Part shown: positions 1 to 5,657 of the stretch, in pieces
How the letters are laid out: each line of letters opens with the position of its first letter
How positions within the stretch are numbered: the stretch's first letter is position 1
NCBI GenBank assembly: GCA_947302945.1
Contig: CAMYWZ010000017.1
Span: 1-10,116 of the forward strand
Origin: an uncultured Bacillota bacterium
GTDB taxonomy: Bacteria; Bacillota; Clostridia; Peptostreptococcales; Anaerovoracaceae
Direction: 5' to 3'
Length of the DNA stretch: 10,116 nucleotides
Notes under the pieces: generated by a model
Databases searched by the model: none
Seen by the model: only the letters and a program-made list of their open reading frames with translations
What the model was told of the DNA's origin: nothing
Program-made: the position numbers and the translations under genes

Positions 1-14
1 CCGTCCCCTGTTTT

Positions 15-596
15 TTATTTCAGCGCCGCTTCTACCTTTTTCCGAAGGTCCTCAAGCGTTCCGTCGTTGTAGATGACGAGGTCCGCGCGGGCCTCTTTTT
101 CGCCGTCGGGAAGCTGGCTTTCCATGCGCTTTAAGACTTCTTCGCGGGAGATGCCGTCGCGCTTCATGATGCGGGCGATGCGCGTCTCTTTATCAGCTGC
201 TACCACCCAGACCTTGTCGACAAAGTGCTCGCGCTTCGTTTCAAAAAGCGCCGGGGCGTCAAAGAAGACCTTGGAATACAGACGCTTTTCGCTTGCCTCC
301 TTAAGAGCCGCCTCAAAACGCTCGTCCAGAGCCTTCCTCATGATCTCGTTGAGAAGCGCAAGCTTTTCCGCGTCTCCGAAGACCTTGCTGCCGAGCTTTT
401 TCCTGATAAGTTCGCCGTTTTCGTCCAGTATGTCGCTTCCGAATGCCTTTGCGATCTCATCCAGGACCGGAGAACCTTTTTCGGTGACCTGCCTTGCGAT
501 AAGGTCCGCGTCTACGACTTCGCACCCAAGTTCTCTCAGATACTGCGCCACAGTGCTCTTTCCGGAGCCGGTGCCGCCTGTAAGACCGTAAATCAT
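15..596 (-). CDS. coaE: Dephospho-CoA kinase
   Basis: Catalyses the last step of coenzyme A synthesis in the cytoplasm: ATP-dependent phosphorylation of the ribose 3'-hydroxyl of dephospho-CoA. The 193-residue product has the normal length for the family. Visible motifs are the N-terminal P-loop GGTGSGKST (about residues 7-15), the CoaE signature DADLIAR (about 29-35), the mid-protein DAPALFE segment (the family's D-x-P-L-L-F-E) and an R-rich lid region. The ATG at 594-596 has AGGGGG six bases upstream; that site overlaps the stop codon of the preceding nucleoside hydrolase, only 10 bases away, so the two genes are probably co-transcribed and translationally coupled. coaE close behind polA is a common Firmicute arrangement, here with one extra gene between them. 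The gene ends 14 bases from the window edge, so what follows is unknown. Confidence 0.97.
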   Translation of the reverse strand: MIYGLTGGTGSGKSTVAQYLRELGCEVVDADLIARQVTEKGSPVLDEIAKAFGSDILDENGELIRKKLGSKVFGDAEKLALLNEIMRKALDERFEAALKEASEKRLYSKVFFDAPALFETKREHFVDKVWVVAADKETRIARIMKRDGISREEVLKRMESQLPDGEKEARADLVIYNDGTLEDLRKKVEAALK

Positions 597-606
597 AAGC
601 GGCCCC

Positions 607-1644
607 CTACTTCATTATCGTCTCTTTGTAAAGCTTGTAATAGCTTGCCTTCTCCACGCCGTTTACAAGGGTGACGTTGTAGTCGAACTCGTTCTTTACA
701 AGGTCGTAAGTGAAGCCTTCCTTGTAGAAGATGACCTGCGCGTAAGCCTCTCCCTGGTCTGTGATGCAGCTTCCGTGGGCTTTTATCGATGCCTTTACGA
801 AATCGGGCTTAAGAACGCACATCATTGCAAGAGCGTCGCAGTTCATCGTTGAGTCCGCAGAACCGTTCGACGCGTAGAACTCGCGGATCTTACCGAAGGA
901 CTTCGATACGAAGCTTCCTATGCCGTTGACCTTTTCGAGCTCTTCGAACTGCCTGTTTGTCCACATGGCGTCTCCGTCGCACATATCGAGGCCGATTATG
1001 GTTACGGGGATGCCGGAATCCAGCATGTATTTATATGCTTCAGCGTCTCCGTAGACGTTGAATTCAGCTACCGGCGATGCATTTCCCGGCCCCAGGCCTG
1101 CGGTGCCCATGGACCATATCATCTTTACCTGCTTCATGACCTCAGGAGCCTGCTTTATGGCAAGAGCGATGTTTGTAGCCGGTCCGAGCACGACTATCTC
1201 CACCTCTCCCGGGTTGGCCTTGACAGTGTCGATTATAAATGACACTCCGTCTTTCTCCTGAGCCTTTCCCTGCGGATGTATCAGGTCCGCTTCACCCATG
1301 CCGTCCTTGCCGAACACGCTGAAAGCATTGATCTGGTCTCCGTTGAATCTGGTCTTTGAGCCTTTGTAAACCGGAGCGCTGCATCCCGCGGTCTCAAGCG
1401 CCATTATGGCATTCAGAGTGCTCTGCTCAAGGTCCACGTTTCCGGCCAGCGTCGTGACGCCTAGGATCTCAGCCTTCGGCCACTTTGCCGCAAGAATGAT
1501 AGCCGAAGCGTCGTCGGCTCCTGTGTCCGAATCGATGATCAGCTTCCTGTGCGGATAAGCCGCGTTGTCGATCTTCTTTGCCGCGCTGCAGGACGTAAGA
1601 AGGAGCGCTGCTCCTATCATTCCGAAAAACAGTTTCTTATTCAT
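607..1644 (-). CDS. Nucleoside hydrolase-family lipoprotein
   Basis: Predicted exported lipoprotein of the inosine/uridine-preferring nucleoside hydrolase fold, which splits the N-glycosidic bond of ribonucleosides into base and ribose using a bound calcium ion. The N-terminus is a lipoprotein signal: KK, a hydrophobic run and lipobox LTSC with Cys19. The calcium-site motif is DSDTGADD (Asp38, Asp40, Asp44, Asp45; the family usually has DxDPGxDD). VLGPATNIA, EFNVYGDAEA (Asn of the EFN motif) and NCDALAMM near the C-terminus follow in family order. In the last motif the His that usually precedes the Asp is Cys, so substrate range or activity may differ. Length 345 fits one full domain plus signal. 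AGGGAGG lies nine bases before the ATG. It starts 19 bases after the polA stop and ends 10 bases before coaE, so it is inside their operon. Substrate is inferred, not shown. Confidence 0.9.
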   Translation of the reverse strand: MNKKLFFGMIGAALLLTSCSAAKKIDNAAYPHRKLIIDSDTGADDASAIILAAKWPKAEILGVTTLAGNVDLEQSTLNAIMALETAGCSAPVYKGSKTRFNGDQINAFSVFGKDGMGEADLIHPQGKAQEKDGVSFIIDTVKANPGEVEIVVLGPATNIALAIKQAPEVMKQVKMIWSMGTAGLGPGNASPVAEFNVYGDAEAYKYMLDSGIPVTIIGLDMCDGDAMWTNRQFEELEKVNGIGSFVSKSFGKIREFYASNGSADSTMNCDALAMMCVLKPDFVKASIKAHGSCITDQGEAYAQVIFYKEGFTYDLVKNEFDYNVTLVNGVEKASYYKLYKETIMK

Positions 1645-1663
1645 ATCATTAAACCTCCCTCGG

Positions 1664-4306
1664 TCATTTAAGATCGTACCAGTTGTCCGCAGTGTTCTCT
1701 TCGGCGATGAGCTTTACTTTAAGGTCCGCGGCGCTCTCCATGCATTCCTTCAGGAGAGCCGAAACGCCTTCCGCGTCCTTCTTCGGCGCTTCTATGATGA
1801 GTTCGTCGTGGACCTGGAGTATGAGCCTTGCCTGCGGGTATTTTTCGGCCAGAGCATCGTACACTTTGACCATCGCTATCTTGATAATATCGGCAGCGGT
1901 GCCCTGTATAGGCGTGTTCATCGCGAGCCTTTCGCCGAGCTGGCGCACCATGTACTGCTGGGCTTTTATTTCCGGTATGTTCCTTCTGCGCCCGTAGAGC
2001 GTGCGCACGCAGCCGTCCTTTCTGCAGTCGGCCACCTGCTTGTCCATGAAGCTTTTTACGCCTTTGAAGCGTTCGAAATAGTCCTTGATGTACTGCTCAG
2101 CCTGTTTTCTGCTGATGGTGAGCTCTTCAGCCAGGCCGAATCCGCTCATGCCGTAAATTACGCCGAAATTGACAGCTTTCGCATTAGAGCGGAGCTGCGG
2201 GGTAACCTTTTCAAGAGGCACACCGAAGACTTTGGCCGCCGTTTCCTTATGTATGTCGTGGCCGCCGGAGAAGGCTTCGATCAGCTCTTCATCCCCGGAC
2301 ATGTGAGCCATTACGCGCAGTTCTATCTGCGAATAATCTGCGCCGACAAGGGTCTTTTCAGGGCCGCCTGCCGTAAAGGCTTTCCTGAGCTGACGCCCCA
2401 GATCCGTCCTTACGGGGATGTTCTGAAGGTTGGGCTCCGTGCAGCTGATGCGCCCCGTAGCCGTTACCGTCTGCTGGAAGTGTGCGTGTATGCGCCCGTC
2501 TTTTGCGATCAGCGGCAGCATTCCTTCCACATAAGTTCCGTTCAGTTTGGCAAGCGTCCTGTACTCGAGTATCTTTTCTATGATGGGATGAACGCCTTTG
2601 AGCTTTTCCAGGACGTCCGCGCTGGTGGAATAGCCTTTGCTGGTCTTTTTGCCCGAAGGAAGCCCCAGATCTTCGAACAGGACCGTCCCAAGCTGCTGCG
2701 GCGAATTGATGTTGAAGTCTTTTCCGGCAAGCCCGCAGACCTGCTTTTCGAGAACCGCGAGCTTTTCCTTAAGGTCTTTTCCGAAATCCTCTATAGCTTT
2801 CCTGTCGACGGCAAAGCCCTCTTTCTCCATCGAAGCCAGGACCTTGCACAGAGGAAGCTCTATGCCGAAATAGACCTCTGAAAGATCCTCTTCTTTTATC
2901 TGTTTTTCAAGCGCTTCGCAAAGCGCCTTTATGTACGCGAGCTTCTTTCCGGAAGCGCTGCTGTCTTCTGTTTCGAAAAGCGAAAGCTGCACTGGACCTT
3001 CGTCGAGATTTACATGGAAGACTTCAAGGACCAGCTCGGCAAGGCCGGGTGCCTTGGAGCTGGGCGAAAGCACATACCTTGCCAGGGCTCCGTCGGACTC
3101 TGTAACAAAGCCGCTTATATCTGCGCCTTTAGCTGCAAGATAGTAATAGACCTTTCCGAGGCCGAAGCCCGTGAGCTTTGCACGGCTTCCAGAAGCAGCT
3201 TTTACGAAAGCGTCCTCAAATTCCGGCCCGAAGACAAAACAGCCGTTTTCAGCCATTATTTCAGCCTTTTCGAGCTTTGGGACGTCTTTGTGGTTTTCGT
3301 CGCTCAGAACGTCTATTACAAGCCTTTCAGAGGCAAATAAAGCCTCAAGGTCGGCTTCGGTCCCTTTGACAACTGCGGGTATTGCGACGCTTTGGCTTGA
3401 AGTGTTCAAAACCGGTGCTTCAGCAGCGGGCGAAGCCTTCATTTCCTTCAGCAGTTTCGAAAGATAAGTCTTGAACTCCAGCCGGCTGTATATCCTTATG
3501 AGCTCGTCGCTGTCCTGCTTTCCTATCCGAAGATCCTCTATGCTGTAGCTGACAGGGACGTTCTTTACGATAGTGGCAAGGCGCTTTGACATGAGCGCGG
3601 AGGTGCTGCCCTCCTCTATCTTTTCGCGCAGTTTGGGACTGTCGACTTTATCCAGACCGGCCAGCAGGCCTTCGAGCGACCCGAACTGCTGTATCAGCTT
3701 GACAGCGGTCTTTTCGCCTATACCGGGAATTCCCGGAATGTTGTCCGAAGCATCGCCCCTGAGCGCTTTGTAATCTATGAACTGCTCGTGGTCGAAGCCG
3801 TATTCTTCTATCATCGCGGCGTCGTCGTAGAGCTTGAATTCGCTTATTCCTTTTTTCGTGATGACGACCTGGGTCCTGTCAGTCGCAAGCTGCAGGGCGT
3901 CACGGTCCCCGGTGATTATGACCGCGGGCAGACCTGCTTCTTCCGACATCTTCGCGGTAGTTCCTATTATGTCGTCCGCTTCGAAACCGTCCGTTTCGAA
4001 CTGGTAGATGCCCATAGCTTTAAGGATGTCCTTTAGGACCGGAAGTTCCATGGCAAGCTCATCCGGCATCCTGCGCCTGCCGGCTTTGTAATCGCCGTAC
4101 TCCAGGTGCCTGAAAGTAGGCGCTTTGCGGTCATATGCAACGATCATATGAGTCGGCTTGTAGTCAGCCCTGATCTTGAACAGCATGCTCAAAAAGCCGT
4201 AGATCCCCTGGGTGTAAAACCCGTCTTTCGTGATCATAGGCCTTTGTATCGCGTAATACGCTCTGTTCACCAGGCTGTTGCCGTCGATAATGACTATCTT
4301 ATCCAT
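1664..4306 (-). CDS. polA: DNA polymerase I
   Basis: Repair and Okazaki-fragment-processing DNA polymerase of 880 residues. Residues 1-290 are the 5'-3' exonuclease: DGNSLVNRAYYA, YDRKAPTFR, GFEADDIIG (about 108), ITGDRDALQL and the helix-hairpin-helix GDASDNIPGIPGIGEKTA (about 185-201). Residues about 310-440 are the 3'-5' exonuclease fold, but the metal-binding DTE motif is missing (VIDVLSDE instead), so no proofreading is expected, as in Bacillus and Thermus enzymes. The polymerase domain has motif A GADYSQIELR (Asp657), the O-helix with Arg706, Lys710, Phe714 and Tyr718, and motif C QVHDELIIEA (His833, Asp834). I chose the ATG at 4304-4306 because the protein then begins MDKIVIIDGN, as the family does, and GAGG sits six bases upstream; an in-frame ATG 11 codons earlier adds unrelated residues. 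First gene of the polA, hydrolase, coaE group; preceded by a long structured leader. Confidence 0.98.
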   Translation of the reverse strand: MDKIVIIDGNSLVNRAYYAIQRPMITKDGFYTQGIYGFLSMLFKIRADYKPTHMIVAYDRKAPTFRHLEYGDYKAGRRRMPDELAMELPVLKDILKAMGIYQFETDGFEADDIIGTTAKMSEEAGLPAVIITGDRDALQLATDRTQVVITKKGISEFKLYDDAAMIEEYGFDHEQFIDYKALRGDASDNIPGIPGIGEKTAVKLIQQFGSLEGLLAGLDKVDSPKLREKIEEGSTSALMSKRLATIVKNVPVSYSIEDLRIGKQDSDELIRIYSRLEFKTYLSKLLKEMKASPAAEAPVLNTSSQSVAIPAVVKGTEADLEALFASERLVIDVLSDENHKDVPKLEKAEIMAENGCFVFGPEFEDAFVKAASGSRAKLTGFGLGKVYYYLAAKGADISGFVTESDGALARYVLSPSSKAPGLAELVLEVFHVNLDEGPVQLSLFETEDSSASGKKLAYIKALCEALEKQIKEEDLSEVYFGIELPLCKVLASMEKEGFAVDRKAIEDFGKDLKEKLAVLEKQVCGLAGKDFNINSPQQLGTVLFEDLGLPSGKKTSKGYSTSADVLEKLKGVHPIIEKILEYRTLAKLNGTYVEGMLPLIAKDGRIHAHFQQTVTATGRISCTEPNLQNIPVRTDLGRQLRKAFTAGGPEKTLVGADYSQIELRVMAHMSGDEELIEAFSGGHDIHKETAAKVFGVPLEKVTPQLRSNAKAVNFGVIYGMSGFGLAEELTISRKQAEQYIKDYFERFKGVKSFMDKQVADCRKDGCVRTLYGRRRNIPEIKAQQYMVRQLGERLAMNTPIQGTAADIIKIAMVKVYDALAEKYPQARLILQVHDELIIEAPKKDAEGVSALLKECMESAADLKVKLIAEENTADNWYDLK

Positions 4307-4312
4307 AATAAA

Positions 4313-4362
4313 CCTCAAGGACGGTTCTAAAGTTCGCACCTAAGGGACGGTCCTTTTGGTGC
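4313..4362 (-). promoter_or_regulatory. polA leader: hairpin plus partly masked ribosome site
   Basis: Directly visible on the minus strand: a hairpin pairing GCACC (4362-4358) with GGUGC (4340-4336), with inner pairs AA/UU and GGA/UCC around a CCG loop. Downstream, AACC (4326-4323) can pair with GGUU (4314-4311), covering half of the polA GAGG site at 4316-4313. The nine bases UUAGAACCG at 4330-4322 repeat a segment of the upstream structured RNA (4446-4438), so the same 5' arm (CGGUUCU, 4499-4493) could pair with either copy. There is no U-tract, so this is not a terminator. Control of polA translation by this region is inference. Confidence 0.4.
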
Positions 4363-4381
4363 CGTTATATTGCCAGGTTTT

Positions 4382-4538
4382 CTGCGGCAGTATGGTTACT
4401 GTCCGGACACGCTCCCACTTGCGGGGGCCCCTCCCAGCGGTTCTAAGCTCTGTCGGCGCCCTTAGTCGTTGGTTTTGGCTTGCCAATCGCTAAGAACCGG
4501 GTTCCCCGATAGTCCGTCCAGCAACCATACTGCCGCAG
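4382..4538 (-). ncRNA. Unidentified structured RNA upstream of polA
   Basis: About 157 nt, not assigned to any family I recognise. Bases 4538-4519 pair with 4382-4401 over 20 consecutive positions: 19 Watson-Crick pairs and one G-U (4522/4398). The stem continues through a tandem G.A step (4518-4517 against 4402-4403) and five more pairs (4516-4512 with 4404-4408). Inside are three arms: UCGGG/CCCGG with a GAA loop (4509-4497), UUCUUAGC with GCUUAGAA (4496-4489 with 4448-4441, one U.U), and CGCU/AGCG (4439-4436 with 4413-4410), making a multi-branch junction. The G-U pair and the G.A step would be A.C and U.C mismatches on the other strand, which fixes the minus orientation. A TATACT box ends six bases before the stem, so transcription should begin at its foot. 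No U-tract follows it, so it is either the 5' part of the polA mRNA or is processed from it. Fold drawn by hand. Confidence 0.65.
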
Positions 4539-4544
4539 CTTAAT

Positions 4545-4573
4545 AGTATAAAACAAAGCATCTTCCCTGACTC
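4545..4573 (-). promoter_or_regulatory. Promoter for the structured RNA and polA
   Basis: A TATACT -10 box (4550-4545; five of six consensus bases) lies just upstream of the first base of the long closing stem at 4538, so a start at about 4540-4538 would place the RNA 5' end exactly at the foot of the stem. The hexamer 17 bases further up is GAGTCA (4573-4568), a poor -35. A better-looking TTGTCA (4582-4577) is 26 bases away, too far. The -10 and its position are convincing; the -35 is not. Confidence 0.5.
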
Positions 4574-4632
4574 GGGTGACAATAAGGGGGATCGCTGGGT
4601 TTTTCCTCAAGAAAAAGCCAGTGGATGGATGC
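4558..4632 (+). other. Foldable spacer between two RNA genes; orientation uncertain
   Basis: The stretch between the 6S RNA end and the next promoter has no protein gene but can fold. GCATC (4558-4562) pairs with GATGC (4628-4632). Inside, ATCGCTGG (4591-4598) pairs with CCAGTGGAT (4618-4626) and TTTTTC (4600-4605) with GAAAAA (4611-4616). Several pairs of the lower stem are G-U only if the plus strand is transcribed and become A.C mismatches on the minus strand, which hints at a plus-strand RNA antisense to the gene order. No U-tract follows and no clear plus promoter was found, apart from an AT-rich TATAAA (4547-4552). It may also be only untranslated leader DNA. Confidence 0.3.
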
Positions 4633-4659
4633 CTTGATGGCAGGACCTGTGCGGCTTAC

Positions 4660-4680
4660 AAAAAAATACCCCAGAATGCC
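4660..4680 (-). terminator. U-tract at the 6S RNA 3' end
   Basis: On the minus strand the 3' arm of the 6S closing stem is followed directly by seven Us (4666-4660). The closing stem therefore also serves as an intrinsic terminator, ending transcripts from the 6S or yebC promoters before polA. This fits polA having its own promoter further down. Because the two stem arms are about 150 bases apart, the efficiency of termination is uncertain. Confidence 0.5.
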
Positions 4681-4848
4681 GGTGGGCTATAATTCACGCC
4701 CTATCATTTTGATAGGTGGGATGCCTGCTATTATGCCTCTGTCTTCCACTGATCTTATGAGGCCTGACATAACGCATAAAATGACGTCCGGCTTCCCTGT
4801 GTTGAACTGTAGGTTGAATTAATGCCCTGTCGAACACCCCAGGATATT
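4662..4848 (-). ncRNA. ssrS: 6S RNA
   Basis: Regulatory RNA that mimics an open promoter and binds the main sigma factor holoenzyme. About 187 nt, the usual size. The closing stem pairs 4846-4833 with 4667-4680 over 14 positions, six of them G-U, all of which would be A.C mismatches on the plus strand, so orientation is secure. The 5' side reads GGGGUGUUCG, matching the GUGUUCG/AUGUUCG of known 6S RNAs, and the 3' side reads CCGGCAUUCUGGGGUAUU, close to the conserved 3' arm. A second stem (GGGC/GCCC, then UAAUUC/GAAUUA; 4827-4816 with 4684-4695) leads to the large central bubble. On the bubble's 3' strand sits the hairpin CCUAUCA/UGAUAGG (4716-4700), a usual 6S feature. It starts about ten bases after the yebC stop; any own promoter must lie in the end of yebC, where I see only a weak TAAAAC. 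Seven Us (4666-4660) follow the closing stem. Assignment is from motifs and fold, without a covariance search. Confidence 0.9.
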
Positions 4849-4857
4849 TTTTAAGTT

Positions 4858-5586
4858 TTACTCCTCGCCGTACAGATCGACTCCGCAGTTGGTGTAGACC
4901 TTCTGCACGTCGTCATCATCCTCCAGGATCTCTATCATCTTGCGCAGCGTGCCGAGCTGATGATCGTCCGGCGTGGCTGTCATGGACGGTACCTGTTCGA
5001 TATCGGCTTCCATGACTTCAAGACCTGCGTCCTTAACAGCTTTAACTACGTCATTGAAAACTTCCGGAGCGCAGAGTACGTCGAAGCTGTCGTCGTACTC
5101 GACTATGTCTTCCGCTCCTGCGTCGAGGGCGACCATCATGAGGTCGTCTTCGGTGACGCCTGTTTCCTTGTCGAATACAAGTACTCCCTTTGTGTCGAAC
5201 ATGTAGGATACGCAGCCCGGTGTGCCGAGGTTGCCTCCAAATTTGTCGAATGCATGTTTGACGGAGGATGTGGTCCTGTTCTTGTTGTCTGTGAGCGCTT
5301 CGACTATTACAGCGACGCCGCCTGCGCCGTAGCCTTCGAACTTGAGCTCTTCGTAGGTCTCTCCTGCGAGTTCTCCTGTGCCCTTCTTGATGGCTCTTGT
5401 GATGTTGTCGTTCGGAAGGCCGGCTGCCTTTGCTTTATCTATAGCCGCGCGGAGCGCCGGGTTATAATCCGGATCTCCTCCTGCCTTGGCTGCTACTGTT
5501 ATCAGTCTTGCGTATTTGGTAAAACTTGCTGCTCTCTTTGAATCCTGAGCGGCTTTTCTGCCGGCGATGGTGCCGTGTCTGCCCAT
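4858..5586 (-). CDS. yebC: YebC/PmpR/TACO1-family protein
   Basis: A 242-residue member of the YebC family, the full usual length. Long annotated as a DNA-binding transcriptional regulator, the family includes members shown to act at the ribosome in translating difficult stretches such as polyproline; which applies here is unknown. Recognisable segments are the basic N-terminus with KAAQDSKRAASFTKYARLI, then NPALRAAIDKAKAAGLPNDN and ITRAIKKGTGE, and YEELKFEGYGAGGVAVIVEA followed by LTDNKNRT, which are family landmarks. The first residues are MGRHGTIAGRK rather than the more common AGHSKWANIKHRK, marking a divergent subgroup. AAGGGAG lies nine bases before the ATG. A fair promoter stands at 5621-5649. 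Its stop codon is about ten bases from the start of the 6S RNA, and the last codons may hold that RNA's promoter. Confidence 0.96.
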   Translation of the reverse strand: MGRHGTIAGRKAAQDSKRAASFTKYARLITVAAKAGGDPDYNPALRAAIDKAKAAGLPNDNITRAIKKGTGELAGETYEELKFEGYGAGGVAVIVEALTDNKNRTTSSVKHAFDKFGGNLGTPGCVSYMFDTKGVLVFDKETGVTEDDLMMVALDAGAEDIVEYDDSFDVLCAPEVFNDVVKAVKDAGLEVMEADIEQVPSMTATPDDHQLGTLRKMIEILEDDDDVQKVYTNCGVDLYGEE

Positions 5587-5620
5587 TGGAATCAGCTCCC
5601 TTCTGTATCTTTATGATAGG

Positions 5621-5649
5621 ATTTTACCATTAAATGTTATTCTGCACAA
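5621..5649 (-). promoter_or_regulatory. Promoter of yebC
   Basis: Minus-strand TTGTGC (5649-5644), a 17-base spacer and TAAAAT (5626-5621), with TG one base before the -10 (extended -10 form). The predicted start is about 5614, which leaves a leader of roughly 28 bases before the ATG at 5586. The -35 is weak (three of six) but the -10, its TGn extension and the spacing are good. It begins only nine bases after the stop codon of the upstream gene. Confidence 0.55.
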
Positions 5650-5657
5650 GCAGTTTT

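Noticed and set aside
1565..2881. A 438-codon open frame on the plus strand opposite polA and the start of the hydrolase gene.
   Set aside because: It mirrors conserved polymerase codons on the other strand, has no recognisable domain, and is explained by the codon bias of polA.
4307..4339. An earlier in-frame ATG for polA adding 11 residues.
   Set aside because: The added residues are not like any PolA N-terminus, no ribosome site precedes it, and the inner ATG has GAGG at six bases and begins with the canonical MDKxxxIDGN pattern.
4382..4538. Reading the RNA upstream of polA as SRP RNA, RNase P RNA, a T-box or a second 6S RNA.
   Set aside because: The SRP GGAAGGAAGC-type loop, RNase P GAGGAAAGUCC, T-box UGGNACCGCG and 6S GUUCG/central bubble signatures are all absent.
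4625..4822. A 65-codon open frame on the plus strand.
   Set aside because: It lies almost wholly on the opposite strand of the 6S RNA and has no ribosome site or domain.
5641..5657. Plus-strand hairpin CTGC-ACAA-GCAG followed by six Ts, resembling a terminator.
   Set aside because: The stem has only four pairs and no plus-strand gene lies upstream; the bases are better explained by the yebC promoter -35 region and the end of the URO-D gene.
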